Origin: Pseudopyrenochaeta lycopersici
Taxonomy: Eukaryota > Ascomycota > Dothideomycetes > Pleosporales > Pseudopyrenochaetaceae
Reading direction: 5' to 3'
Assembly: GCA_003313425.1 (NCBI GenBank)
Contig: NHZP01000002.1
Location: forward strand, 2,232,001 to 2,296,000
DNA: 64,000 nucleotides
Shown: piece by piece, positions 35,645 to 47,871 of the stretch
Position numbering within the stretch: the first letter of the stretch is position 1
How the letters are laid out: each line of letters opens with the position of its first letter
Notes under the pieces: generated by a model
Told to the model about the DNA's origin: nothing
The model's database searches: none
Seen by the model: only the letters and a program-made list of their open reading frames with translations
Program-made: the position numbers and the translations under genes

Positions 35645-37487
35645 ATATTAGTTATTAGTCAGCCCAAAATCGATCAAATGAAAATAGGCACCAAGAGCGG
35701 AAACAAATTATTATTGAGGTATCGTTTGTATTGATTTTAGAGTGTCTGATTATAGATCAATGGGGATGAGAAAGGCAACTCAGTAAAAACATGTCGCCTA
35801 TCTTAGGTTGTTGCTATTCAATCGCCAAGTTTGCAGACGCGAGAACCGAAAACGTAGAGCTAGTGATGCAGTGGTCATTATTTATTTTCGTCCGTGTGGG
35901 ATGGATTCAGTAGCAAAACTTATGACATAACGTTGATTTACCCTATCATTCAAGGTGCCCCATGTTGGGGAATAAATTTTAATAGCACCGATATTAGCGG
36001 TCACGAAGCAAAAGAAACAAGATACCCCACTGTAAAGTTGATACTAGCCCGCCTGGGGTGTCATTAGATTCTACTAGTCACATCTGTAAGAACAATACTG
36101 AGATCTGCGAGCCGACTAGTAGTTATGATTATATGAATGAAGCTGAAGCCATGAATGCAGCATCAAACTAGGCCTTTTCCACTTAATGATAAACTCTTGC
36201 TAGACTGTGACGTATGATAGAAAGTGACTTGTGACATTTTCCAATCCTTAGTTCCTCTCTGGTAACAGAAGTCGTCGGAATCAATATGGAGAACGAAGAA
36301 TCGGCTAAGCAAGTTCTTTTCCGTTATTTTGTGCAAGAATATGTGAGACCTCAAGCCTCGTCAACGAATCCAACCGCGAATTTAGAGACTTGAGCGAAGC
36401 AAACCCCAAAGTGCTCTTGTTACCGCCAATTGCGACGAAAAAGACGTGTAACAATCCTACCATCAACCCTTGCAACACTGCAGCTCTATCAATGACCCCA
36501 ATACTGCCATGCCTTCGAGCTGCAGCCCATTTGTCACCATGTCAACCGGCTTAGTCGTCTTCACACCTGCAACGCAACCCTCGATACCTGTTGCAAACAT
36601 CCTCGTGTGGGTATAACTTTTTACAGAATGGTCTAGGACAAAAATGAATACCGTGAAGATGTTGCGCTAGACTATCGTGAGGTCTTGGAGGTTGAATAAG
36701 TCATGGCTACATTGCGCCATTGCAAGCACATTAAGACTCTAGATTGGCTCTGTCCAAGCAAGAACTATCATTCTGAACTATCATTTTTCAACTCCAGTGC
36801 TTATAGAGAACGTAAGTGACGTCTTAGACCGGCTGTTTGATTACACCACTTCTCTATCTTCTTGAGAAGGCTACTACATCGACGCTACCTCTCGTGGCAA
36901 ATCACGCCACATAGCTTGTTATTCAGGCATCGGATGTTCTGTACAATGAAGTTTGTATCCTGGCGTCATTTCAGGCCAAAATTCGCTGCGAGAGGTGGTT
37001 CTCGGATATGGTCTGCTATCTACATGCTGTAACATAGCATTCCTAAGAACCCTGGTAAAAGATTCCCATAATCATTACTCAGATCAATATTTAATACAAA
37101 AAAAGATGGTAGGTAGTACTACCAAATAAAACAGTGTTCAAAATTGGATAATAACAAGGAGAATATCTATTATGTAGGCTTATATGAGTAACTAAGTAAA
37201 GAAAAAGGTTCTCTACTGTGACGTACTCTGTCGTAAAGGAGACACTGTTATTGTTTCGAGCATGATAATCATGCGAACGGTAAGAATTGCCTTGACGTAC
37301 GCAGGTATACGCAGGCAGTAGCGACGGAAATATTTGCTAATTTCTAGTTGTCTCCCTAATGCTGTTTGATTCAATTCGGCATAAATTGCTCAGTATAATT
37401 GACGTGACATTGGTGCGTCGGGAAGAGACGCGGCAGATGCCACTCAACAGGTAACATTAAAATGTTAACATCCCTACCAGAACACTT
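35645..37487. other. Intergenic region right of the transposon, no supported gene
   Basis: Frames are under about 65 codons and have no recognisable motif. Composition returns to near-normal after the TA duplication. The last part should contain the 3' UTR of the MFS gene. Confidence 0.4.
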
Positions 37488-39179
37488 CTAGGCACCTACG
37501 GCAACGATCTTTCCAAAGAGCTTTTCTCGCTTCATGCACATAGCAGCAATCAACATGATGCCGCCTGCGACAGGTATTAGGACAAATGTCGTCTGCATAG
37601 CATGGGTGATGGCCTCGATTGCTTTGCGTCGCAACTTTTCGTCTAGTTCTTTCAGCAGAGCACTCTGTGAACCTGCCACCGCGCCCCGGATCTCCTTGTC
37701 CGAAAAGTCGTTGCCCGCAAGGACTGTTGACAGGTTCTTGAGGGCTGTTGACTGGTAAATCTGACCCGCAAGTGCAAGCGCAATAACCTGACCACCGATC
37801 TGTGAGACATTCTGCATACTCAGTGCGCCCCCCACGTTCTCCGGTTTTGTGGTCAATGTGGCGACCGTATAGCCAGTTACCATAGACAAACCGGTGCCCA
37901 CAGCAACGAGTATCGTCAAACCGTATATAGTCCCCGTCGTCGAGCTGGGGCCAAGATAGACAATTAGAGGCCCTCCACCGACTACCAGAAAGACACCAGC
38001 GATGATATAAATATACATGTACACCTTGATAGAGGAGAGCAGAGTTCCTGACACAAGGTTCACAGTAACGGCAATGACAACGAACGGCAGCAATCGAACA
38101 GCCGCCATAAGTGCTTCGTCGTCGTTAACAAATTGAAAATAGATGGGAATATAGTAAACCACCACGTAGAGCGTTGTGGTACCGGCTGCCGTTACTATGT
38201 ATAGAAGTACTTGTGTGCGTCCGCGCAGCAGATGAGCCGGGAATGCGCGTCGAGCAGTTGAAGTAAAGACAGCAAAATACTGTTGCAATACGTATAGGAC
38301 CAGTACTGATCCAAATACAACAAATGTGGCGATAGTGCGTCCATCGTTCCAAGGCCATTGACCGCCGGCCATTGAGAAGGCCAGCAGAAAGCTGACCCAC
38401 ATGCCTGCGCCGAGAATGAATCCGACAAAGTCGATGGTAGCAAGACGAGCTCGGACGCTTACATTATGTACTGGCCGGACAGGCGGAAGGTACAAGAGGA
38501 AAGCTGGAGCCGACAATGCTCCAATGACTAGATTGATGTAGAAAGCCCAGCGCCAAGTTGCTGCGGATACAGAGAACGCTCCACCAATCACAGGTCCCAG
38601 TACAGCTCCAAGGCCCCAGAACACGCCAATTAAGGACATATAAAATCCGCGCTCTTTTTCAACTGTCAGGGCAGCAAAGTATTGCAGGGATCCAAGGTAG
38701 ATACCACTGCCTCCTGCGCCAGCGAGAACACGACCGACAATCAGAGCGGTCATGTTCGGGGCACCACCACAAATAGCCGAGCCGACCTCAAAGAGTGTGA
38801 CGGTTGTTATGAAGACCCACTTCATATTGAAGGTGTTGAAAAAGGTGCCAAGCAGGAGAATAACGCACACGGAGCCCAATGGGAAGCCAGCTCCGATCCA
38901 GGAGAGTTGCTCGATTTGACCGAAGGCTTGAATTACAGGGCCCTGGATATCTGCAGCGATTGTGGTATCAAGGCCGTAAAGAAAGCAAGTAATGTAGAGT
39001 GAGATGCAGATGATGACCCAGCGGAAGCCGGATATTGTTCTGCTCTTGTCCTCCAACCTCACTTCAAGGCCATCCTGATCCAGTCTCTTCTCAGTATTTA
39101 CTCTCTCAACATCTGGGTCGTGATGTTCTGCGTTCTTTGGTACCGTCATTGGGGCAAGTTGTTCGTTTGTTTGATGCAT
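37488..39179 (-). CDS. MFS drug:H+ antiporter (14-helix DHA2 type)
   Basis: Plasma-membrane major facilitator exporting drugs or secondary metabolites by proton antiport. Single exon, 563 aa from the ATG at 39179 (MHQTNEQLAP). The frame stays open 43 codons further upstream, but that stretch looks like untranslated leader and starts inside the AT-rich promoter. A charged N-terminus (1-50) precedes 14 predicted membrane segments. Signatures are LYGLDTTIAADIQGPVIQ (motif D1, 67-84), WIGAGFPLGSV, VGRVLAGAGGSGIY, and the antiporter motif C in GLGAVLGPVIGGAFS (189-203). It lies next to the dead polyketide synthase at 40.6-42.8 kb, so it may be the remaining exporter of that cluster; this is inference. 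Confidence 0.92.
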   Translation of the reverse strand: MHQTNEQLAPMTVPKNAEHHDPDVERVNTEKRLDQDGLEVRLEDKSRTISGFRWVIICISLYITCFLYGLDTTIAADIQGPVIQAFGQIEQLSWIGAGFPLGSVCVILLLGTFFNTFNMKWVFITTVTLFEVGSAICGGAPNMTALIVGRVLAGAGGSGIYLGSLQYFAALTVEKERGFYMSLIGVFWGLGAVLGPVIGGAFSVSAATWRWAFYINLVIGALSAPAFLLYLPPVRPVHNVSVRARLATIDFVGFILGAGMWVSFLLAFSMAGGQWPWNDGRTIATFVVFGSVLVLYVLQQYFAVFTSTARRAFPAHLLRGRTQVLLYIVTAAGTTTLYVVVYYIPIYFQFVNDDEALMAAVRLLPFVVIAVTVNLVSGTLLSSIKVYMYIYIIAGVFLVVGGGPLIVYLGPSSTTGTIYGLTILVAVGTGLSMVTGYTVATLTTKPENVGGALSMQNVSQIGGQVIALALAGQIYQSTALKNLSTVLAGNDFSDKEIRGAVAGSQSALLKELDEKLRRKAIEAITHAMQTTFVLIPVAGGIMLIAAMCMKREKLFGKIVAVGA

Positions 39180-40585
39180 TGACAGAGTTTTTGTTGGAGC
39201 AAACGTTTTAAAGATGAGAGAGAAATTATATAGTGCAGTCTGGCCAACGTATCTAATGGACGTATTTATATATATTCCGGCAATAAAATATGCTTGTAGG
39301 TATGGCAAGAGAGCTGTTGAAGGTGTATCTTTGTTATCTAAGCGTATGGATGAGATACTAAAGGTAACAAGAGCAAAGCAGCATTACCAATCAACAGCTA
39401 AGCGAGTACCAACGAAACCCGCCCCCCCCCCTTCCCCAAAACGGATTTATAAGCAAAACTCTTTAAAAGCATCGGCACCAATTCACAGTGGAGGGCAATA
39501 TTTCCAAGGGTGCAAACAAAGACAAGATCTTGGCAACTTGAACAAGTGTGGAATTGGCTTCCAAAAAACTCACTTCTCGTGCGATTATGCTGCGATGGCA
39601 GCTCATGTACTGGAAACTGACTGACTTAGCCTTCATCATTCATGCTATTCTCTGACACTCGATCTTTCCACTTTCTATTGGGCTTAAGTTGACGAATGAA
39701 ACTTCCAGCGTTCTGCCACAAAGATCGGTAGTTGCGAATGCTGCTTCCAATTCTCGCCATCAGAAGTTGGAAATAAGATACTCGAGCCCTGATTCATGAC
39801 AAGGCCAAAAGCAAGGTATAATCAATATAGTCGGAAATTCACGCAAGGGAGAGAATTCCTTTTTCAACCAACGTGGCAATGTTCCCGCAGGGCCGAGCAT
39901 TAAGTCTTGGGATGGCGCTGATTTTGTGGAACTACGGCTATGAAAAGTCTCGCAGCCTGGAGGTGGCCCAGCCAATCGACTTACCTGAAAAGGGTTACTA
40001 GCTTTGCTGAGCGCTAGTAGGAGGTGGTCTCCACCAGCAGTGGGGAAGACGCACGCTGGCAAATGAAACCCCTGAATGCGCCCGGGTTTGCATCAAAATC
40101 CACTCGGACTTTAATAGCACCAAGAAGCAGTACTGTTCTAAGCTACACTATTGGGTACCTCTAGAATTCTCTTACCAAAGTGTCAAGCTCCTCACATCCT
40201 TCTTAGCTAGTGAGGTGGCAGATAATTGTTATATAAAGGAACTTCTATTATTAATCTTGTATTCCCTTAATAGGCTTAGGGCTAGCTAGGGCTCTATCGC
40301 AATAACGATGGGGCTCTTCCTCATAGGGCTCGGCGAAGCTGGCCGGTTTTACAGATATGCTCGGCTACTGTGTTGGGTTCATAGTGTTCGCTAGCTTATC
40401 TCCGCCTCTTGTGAGATTACCCTGGAAATACGTTTCGTTGCCGTTCTTCCCAAAACCTCCGAACGAACAGCGCAGATGAGGTTAATTGGAAACAGCTTGT
40501 GTATCACGGCAGACTTTGAATATTGAGCCAGCTCCTAATTATTGATTGCTATCAAATTCGCAGGAGCTATCCCACCTCGACTAAA
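39180..40585. other. Intergenic region between the MFS gene and the PKS remnant
   Basis: 1.4 kb. It includes the MFS promoter and a C10 run at 39422-39431. Frames up to 136 codons overlap the leader of the MFS gene and show no motifs. No gene supported. Confidence 0.4.
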
Positions 40586-42790
40586 CTTTATGCGGTTGTC
40601 AACAGGTCTGTCATTAAGGTCGAGACAATGAACCCGTCGCAGCGGAAAGTGCTCGAGGTGACTTCTGAAGCTTTTGGGAACGCTGGCGAGACGTGGGAGA
40701 ACGTGTCTGGGACCCGCAAGGGGGTCTTTGTCCGTAACTTTTGTCTAAACTACTAGATGATGCAGTCGCGCGACTGGGACTATCGGAGACCATAATGCGT
40801 TTACAGGTGCTGGCACGAGTTCTCGCGAACCGCATCCGCCATATGTTCAAACTCAACGGGCGAAGGTAGGACGGCGCGTGCAGATTGCGCTGGATAAACT
40901 GGGCGCGCTGTCGGCCTCGGGCAGGTCCTATGCCTTTGACGCCAGGGCTGAGGGGTACGCCCGGTGGTGAGGGCTATGGCGCCATCTACCTCAAGCGCGC
41001 GTCGGCAGCGGCGGCAGACGGGTCGCCTATGCGGCCGCTAGTGCGGGGCTCTGCCATAAACGCCAACGGGCGGACGGGAGGTATCACCCGCCCAAGCTGT
41101 CATCCGAGAAGCGTACCGCAACGCCGGGAACCTGCCCTTCGCAGACACCCCGGAGCACGAAGCCATCCCCCCTGTCTTCGACCTCGACATCCTCAACCCA
41201 AATATCGACTTCGAGTGCACAGCGGCCCGGGTCGCCCAGGACCTGACTCCATGGCCCCGCGGTCAGGTGCAGCGCGTCTGCATTAATTCGTTTGGCTATG
41301 ACGCGCGAATGCACATTGCAGTATTGATCACGTGCACACGCTGTTCCCGGACTATGTTAAGCCGGGCGTTCGTCACTCGCAGGCACGACCGAGTAGGCGT
41401 CGAAGCCATCTCCAGGGTTGAGCGGTGGACAGTTTCGTGTCGGCAACTATGCACGCGTCCAGGGTGTGCTGGCGCTCATCCTACAGAGCAACGACGATCC
41501 TGTACAAATGGCGACTGCACCACACGCGTACGTGACGGTTATTTATGCCCTAGAGCGCATCGTGCACATGCCGACAGAGACGTGGAATGGCAATACAGTG
41601 CTAGTCCAATGAGCAACAACCCATACCGGCCTTGCAGCTATCATTCTAGCAAAACCAAAGGGCGCAGATGTGTTTGCCATCGTAGAAACGCTCGAAAAGG
41701 CTGTCTTCCTAGCCACGGAGACCGGCATGGGACCGTCGCATATCTTCGTTTCAGATCTACGTTGAGCGGCGGCCGCTACCCAGAGTGATGGGTTCGACGT
41801 TATCCTAAATATTGCCCGAACCAATTTGGAGTTCTTGTACTAGGCACCTCAATTCCTAGGACCGTTAGGACATCTGATACACACAAGCGTATCGAGGGTC
41901 AGAGTGCACAGGCAGTCAGTTCGATTGATATGGGCTTGCTGTCCCAGAAGAACGCCACCTTCTCCCCTGTCGACCCGCCATATTGATCAACTCAGCCCCA
42001 TACCTCGGTCGAAAATTACTGTATACTTTCAAGAGGTATCTCCGTCAAGGGCTGATAAAGCCTCCACGACTATTCGGTAATGTTCCACAGATGCCACTGG
42101 TCTGCCGCGGATGCTAGCGGATTTCTCCAAGCCGAGCGGGCACTCGGGCAAACTAGTGTTAACCTTCACAAGCATCGAGTCTGAAATAAAGATGCTTTCG
42201 CCAGTTGTAACGGCCAAGTTTGATGCCGAAGCACGCTACATTATTACAGACGCGCTGGGCGGCCTGGGACAGTCCATTATGCAGTGGATGGTTGACCGCG
42301 GTGCAATGCATCTACTTCTCCTGTCTCAGCGTCCCATTGATAGCGTCCCTGATGCGCAGAGTCTTATCAAGAGTCTCTCCAGCCGAGGTGTGATGTGCAG
42401 CCAGTGGTCTGCGATGTGACTGAGATGGCTCAACTCAACAGTGTCATATCAAAGACTTTGTCAAACCGCTCGATAAAGGGTGTCGTGCACGCAGCCGTGT
42501 TATGGCACAAGCTTTCATTCAATAAGCTTTCAGTCAGGCGATGGCGCGAAAGTCTGGCGGCCAAGGCCCAGGGTACTAAGAACTTACACAAGGCGGCGCA
42601 TCAATAAAGCTTGATTTCTTTGTTATGACTACATCGCTACTGTCTGTATATTATTTGGCTACGCATGGTGCGTATACAGCTGCAAACAACTTCCAAGACG
42701 GATTTGCGCATTATCGCCGGGCAATGGGCTTACCAGCGTCGACTTTCTCATTCAGCTATTACTACCAACAGTCCGTAGAGAATATTTATA
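40586..42790 (+). pseudogene. Highly reducing polyketide synthase remnant (KS, ER, KR pieces)
   Basis: Fragments in different frames follow the order of a fungal reducing PKS. KS start at 40610-40740: NPSQRKVLEVTSEAFGNAG, ETWENVSGTRKGVFVRNF. KS middle at 40890-41090: GEGYGAIYLKRASAAAADGS, RGSAINANGRTGGITRPS. KS end at 41195-41310: LNPNIDFECTAARVAQDLTP. ER at 41425-41760: GQFRVGNYARVQGVLALILQ, MATAPHAYVTVIYALERIVH. KR at 42110-42780: RYIITDALGGLGQSIMQWMV, SIKGVVHAAVLWH, GAYTAANNFQDGFAHYRRAM. The KS active-site Cys segment, AT, DH and ACP are missing, and frameshifts and stops separate the pieces. An intact enzyme would need about 7 kb; 2.2 kb remain. The sequence is more GC-rich than its flanks. 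Confidence 0.88.
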
Positions 42791-43743
42791 GTACATCGAT
42801 AATGATATCACAGATGTTTAGTCTTACCATAAAATATACTAAATTTAGAGAGGACACATGCACTACCTACTAGCCACTTAAGAGTTAACAGCTACTATCT
42901 CCTAAAAACAGTCAAACTCAAGTCTCAGCCTAGAGAAGTTAAGTAGAAGTACAGGTTGATAGCTCACCCCTGGCTCTCCAGCTACAAGATTTTTCACTCC
43001 TCTCTTGCTCTTGCCTTGAATGAAGAGACCCTAGATATAAATAACAGCGTTAAGATCAATGAGCTTTATCTACTAATAGTTGTCTCTACTTTATCTTAAT
43101 CTGTGCAAAGCTCAATATGTTAAGCCTTAAAGAGGTTTTAACTCTTTATAAGATACCATATGGGATAGTTATAGTAATTGAAATCTCTCTTAATCGAGGT
43201 TAAATATATGTCTAGAGTTCAACGCGTAGATATTTCCTTTAGGCTTCATGTAATATAGACAAAATGTAAGAAGCCTCAAACCACCTGTTTCTAGCAATCT
43301 TATCTCAAGTGAAGTAAACGAAAAGGTATTGTTTAGATACGCGATACCCGTAGCGGCCTACAGCTCATAGAGGTTGCAGATTAAAGAGTCTCCTAAATGC
43401 ACGATTAGACGCATCCGAATGTAGAAACTACTACAGCATGCCCGTTCCTTGCACTGCGAATCCTCATCGACATCATAAAAACCCATTAAATTGGTTCAAC
43501 ATGATCAGCATACATATCGTTCAATCGTACGGCAATGTATGAGATCCCAAATAAAAGATCGTGTTGCATCTGACAGCATTCACCAATTAGAATCAGCCAA
43601 AGCAAGCCTCATACAGCCACGAATAGTGCGGGGTAAAGCTTTCGATGAAATTTACTTTGCGACCAGGCCGATTGCACTTCGTCTCTATAGTGTTTGCATT
43701 GCAAGCTTTCCTGACCTTATATAAGACGCACGAGAATCGCGAA
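42791..43743. other. AT-rich stretch, no supported gene
   Basis: Begins where the KR remnant stops. 42800-43340 is AT-rich with frequent stops, consistent with decayed repeat DNA, but no terminal repeats are seen. An in-frame extension of the following gene reaches back to 43645. Confidence 0.4.
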
Positions 43744-45955
43744 ATGGAGTCAGACCGTAGCGAAGACCTTGGTCACGTGACAAACGTGAAGTCAGTTTCC
43801 AGAGAAGAGATGGAGTCAGATCATAGCAAATCATTTCGACTCGTTTTGACATTGAATTGCGACTCTGATTATACATGTTAGTATGACTGCAGACTTGCTT
43901 ATGTCGGCTTACATCTCAACCCTTAGACGTGGCGTTTGCTGAAGCTGAAGGCAGTCGATTGGACTTGAACGATGTTCAAATCCTGCTAGACCAGCGGCAT
44001 CCATGCAATGAAGGGTTTCCTGCCTCAATATCATATTCACCGGTATTAGAGTTTGGAGCACGTGGCGTATCTAATGCAAGAATGATTCCTAACGTCATAG
44101 CAAGGCTCGAGGTTGGAGATAGCAAAACTGAACTTCGATATATCCTAGAAGCACTCGAACATGTAAATGATCTAGACTTCGAGAAGAGGAAAGCCTCTAC
44201 CGGCCACTTGGGATCGGAGTTTGAAAAATCACAGCAGATGGCACGAATACACCTATTGGAAGTGTTCCAATGTGTGGTTGACTTTTTCAAATGCAGATTT
44301 AGTCAGGATATGCTCCAGCTACTTCATATAGAGTTTATCCTGGTTGCGCAGACTGTATAACTCTGATATCACACTTACGAACACTTACACTAATGCTTGT
44401 GTAGGTATGGTCGTACAGCACAAGGAGCGAGCTCTACCGGGCGGCAACTGAAGTGGGTTTCAATACAACCAACTTTCCATACCTTCGTTCCGCCATGGTC
44501 AACGAGCATGAAGCTGCCGCAAGGTATGTGGCACGTTGGTGCCGTTCGATGGGTAACGAGGCAAGCACCGCTTACCGCACAGCGGCTTTGGAGTGTTTTG
44601 ATGGCGATACTGACATTGGTTAAGGTTTTGGGCGGAGCTATTGTCTGCGACATTAAGCCTTTAAGAACGGTGCGTATGTGCGTAAAATTAAGGCCATACA
44701 CAGTCTAATACGTGCCAACTTAAGTCCGCTCAGCTATTTTGCATCAAACCTAACTCCGAATGGGATGTTATAGGAGATTGTACAGGCATGTCCGGCCACC
44801 GTTGTAGATGTAGCACGACAGAGACTAATTATTCCAGCGCTCAAATTCTCTGCCGACCCTATTACTACAGCATTGCAAGAGTGGTTGCGGACGATTCTGG
44901 GCGATGAGAGATATTCTCGGCTAACCAAGAACATGTACACAGACTCTGAGAGCGGCATGAGGAAAATATTGAAGGAGTTCGAGACTCTCAAGAGAGCGTA
45001 TGACGGCTCACCGGGCACCTCTTTTTGCCTGGCTGAAAGTCCCGAGTTCGTAGAGGAGGATGGATACATTACGATACCTGGGTACTGCATTCTTTCCGTT
45101 TGGGGCATCGGGCTGACTTTCGCAGCTCAGTCATGTGTACATTCTACCATACTTTGATCGATGAAGTCGTGACGTGCATCAAGGATCAGATAAGTCACGC
45201 TCGGAAACATTTCCTAGATCTCAAAGTACGCAAAGTATATGCATGTAAATTCGTTAGCTCACAATCTCAGACATTGATCTTAGTCGGAGAGTATTCTGAA
45301 CTCCAATATGTTCTCAAGGAGGTCAGTATAGAATTGAGGAGGGAGAATCTTACAGTTCGTCAGCCCTACTCTGCGTGGAAAGCAACCACGCTCGGCGCTG
45401 TCCTATATGGCATGGAAATGCGACCAAATTTTCAAGCAGAGCTCGCACACGGCTCACACAACTACGGTATCTTTGTTGGAGACCACTCATCTGAACTACT
45501 GGCGAGCTCCAGTCGTAACGAACTCGAGCGGGTATTCTTGGACGACGATACCAATGGATATGTCCACTGGTTCATCAAAAACGATGACCTCACCTACGGA
45601 CGTTGCTCAACAAAACATTCATTGCCCCTAAAATTGCACTTCCAGGCCACATGTCCCCGTAGAGGTCTAATCAAGGTCTTATCTTGCTCTGACAACCTCT
45701 CAGAACCACGGCCGCTCAAATCCGGTTCGCGCTGCAATAGACTGTCACGAAATAAGCTTGCTAACATTTGCAGATATTTGTGTTGCACGTACCCTCGAAT
45801 GGGACCTTTCGCGCCTTCCTTTGTCTAGTTTTGAACAACGAATCAGCAGCTTTGGCGACACAATTGTCTACATAACTGATGTGGAGTTAAGGGTTGATAT
45901 CTTCGGCAATTTTTTTGAGGCTGGCGTTTACTGGCGAGAGAGAAAGGTCAGCTGA
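43744..45955 (+). CDS. Hsp70-like actin-fold protein with weak nucleotide-binding motifs, possibly defective
   Basis: Resembles the fungal Hsp70-like family (divergent ATPase domain, no substrate-binding domain). Inferred exons: 43744-43876, 43927-44354, 44405-44618, about 44771-45081, 45126-45225, 45271-45724 and 45774-45955, with introns of 44-50 nt. Family segments: VWSYSTRSELYRAATEVGFN and NEHEAAARYVARW; ALQEWLRTILGDERYSRLT; MCTFYHTLIDEVVTCIKDQI; TLILVGEYSEL; RQPYSAWKATTLGAVLYGME. The first phosphate loop, normally DFGTT, reads NCDSDYTYVAFA, and the Gly-rich second loop before TVVDVA is not recoverable. Between 44619 and about 44770 I find no intron of the right phase, so a frameshift is possible. 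The start could also be 43645 or 43810. It lies 240 bp before a STAND N-terminal-domain gene on the same strand. Confidence 0.6.
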
Positions 45956-46194
45956 TGCTGCCAGTCTGGGAGGAATGCTCACAATGAGATCACTTGGGCA
46001 AGCCCATATTAGCGAAGAGTATCTTGAATTTAGTATTACCGCTGAAAGCTATCTATCCGATGGCGTTTCGTTAGACAATCGAGGCACCTGAAGAGCTGAA
46101 ATCACGTGATGTTAAACGGCTATCTAGCCCTGTACCCCGCCTAGCCTGATCACATCCCATGATGACTTGCCCAAAATAACGTTACCCTTGCACT

Positions 46195-47322
46195 ATGGAC
46201 TTAATCTCAATAGCTTCTGCAATTCTACCCTTACTTATCGCTTCTCGCAATACCTTCGCAGCGTTAAGGGAACTACGAGACCAATACAAACATGTTCGCA
46301 AGACTATCGAGTGGCTGTGTGCAGAGTCAGTCACGATCACGACTGCACTCTCACAAATTCAGGACATGTGCTTAGATGAAGAAAGCGCATTAGCACGTCA
46401 ATGTAGACATCAGCCAAGTCTTCTCAAATCGTTTGATGAATCCCTCGCTGTTTGCGCTTCAATTTACTCATCTTTGTACATGCGCATTGCGAAGATTAAA
46501 AGGGGTTCGTCCACAATTTTTCAACCAGGATTTTTGATTCGACTGAAAGTCATGTGGAGTGACGGAGAGATGAGAGGTTACCTGAAGCAGATGGAAGGGC
46601 TTGCTATTTCAATGACTCTCCTTATGCAGAGTGTCCACTTGTAAGTTGTTTGCGATATTGTTCTTGAACCAGATATCCTTAACTGACTCATGGCAACTAG
46701 GCACAGCACCTCGCAGCTAGAGAAAACGAATCGAGGTGTACTGGAGAAAATGAGTTTAGACAATGTTTCGCTTCGACGGTCGAACATATCAGTACAGAGT
46801 GCTGGCTCCATAGCCAAGGCGGGTAGAGACGAAGTACGATCTCATGGAGGTACGATCCGCGAAGATCAAGCCTTCTCGTCTTCAATGAAGGAGCCTATAT
46901 CAATGCCAAAACATGAAAGTCCATGTGTTCGGCTCACATCAGCTACAGCTGCGTTCGGCGAGATTCATGTATCCAACGACAGTGGTCTGCTACGTGGTGA
47001 TCTCCGTGCCGGCGTGGTGAAACCAGAGGAGCTTCGCGAACTCCAAGAACTCATTATATTGCGTGCAGATCTTGATTCACAAATATGGAGAAGTAGCAGA
47101 GAGACGCGAAATAGAGAAGCAGTTGAGTCGAAAATGCAGCGTGCAGATGAGATTCTAGCACGTATTCGAAGTATTGTCACGTCAATGGATAATGCTATGT
47201 ATTTTGAGAGTGATATGGAATACCAGCTTCTAGTGGAGATTAAGAGGCGCGTGGATGCCCCGGGGAAGCGGATCTGGCAAGAACAGCCTCCGTGGGGTAC
47301 TGATGGCGCAAAGGTCGATTGA
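46195..47322 (+). CDS. Protein with fungal STAND-type N-terminal domain
   Basis: Exons 46195-46640 and 46701-47322 (60-nt intron) give 355 aa. The first 150 residues, opening with MDLISIASAILPLLIASRNT and containing helices with a cluster of Cys/His, resemble the fungal N-terminal domain of NLR/STAND and ankyrin proteins (PF17111-like, helical, related to death-fold effectors). Residues 150-250 are polar and low-complexity. Residues 250-340 form a charged helical segment (KPEELRELQELIILRADLDS) that may be a coiled coil. No NACHT or repeat domain is present, so this is an effector-only or truncated architecture. Function unknown; a role in non-self recognition is possible by analogy. Confidence 0.6.
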
Positions 47323-47871
47323 TTGACAGGCATGCGGGTGCGGTTCTCTTTTCTCGTTATAGTTAAATGTTGCGATGAAATTTTTCTTACTTTTGCTTGG
47401 GTGATCAAGTCTAGTCATCAGTAGCAACAATCACTACCTTTGTAGTGGCTGCTCATCTTGCTCTCAGATGTAAACACGGGCGCGCTGTCAGTTAGAATTC
47501 TTCCACAACTTAAAACACAGTTGAATGTAAACACAGTTCCTTCAGGCATGAGGCAACTATGGAGGTCTAGCCGAAAGCACACTTTTAAGGGGGCAATATG
47601 CAGTACTTTGCTCGCACCAAAAGGTTCGGCAGCTACTCTCCGCAAAAAAAGATCAAATATGAGTCTCAGCTTAGCAAAGTTAAGCAAGAAGGTGCTAAAA
47701 TAGAGCTAGATAGGCTGGACATTGAAGTGGTCTCAGCTCTTCGCAAGATGCAGAATAGGACAACAAAAGCAGCTGAAATCTCGCTTCGTAGAGGCGAAAC
47801 ATATATTTTGGGTTTAAATTAGATAAGGCCCGTGGAGATGGTCCTCCAACTCAGTATTGCACCGATCAAAA
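47323..47871. other. Intergenic region with a short uncertain frame
   Basis: A 74-codon plus-strand frame at 47598-47822 is charged and helical (YESQLSKVKQEGAKIELDRL) and could be a gene fragment. It lacks a convincing start context and I recognise no family. Confidence 0.3.

Noticed and set aside
39214..39624. 136-codon plus-strand frame antisense to the MFS leader
   Set aside because: Low-complexity Pro run from a C10 tract; begins inside the MFS 5' region; no homology recognised.
44397..44708. 103-codon frames on both strands inside the Hsp70-like gene
   Set aside because: They are shadows: the third frame over the same bases carries the Hsp70-like segments and joins the previous exon through a proper intron.
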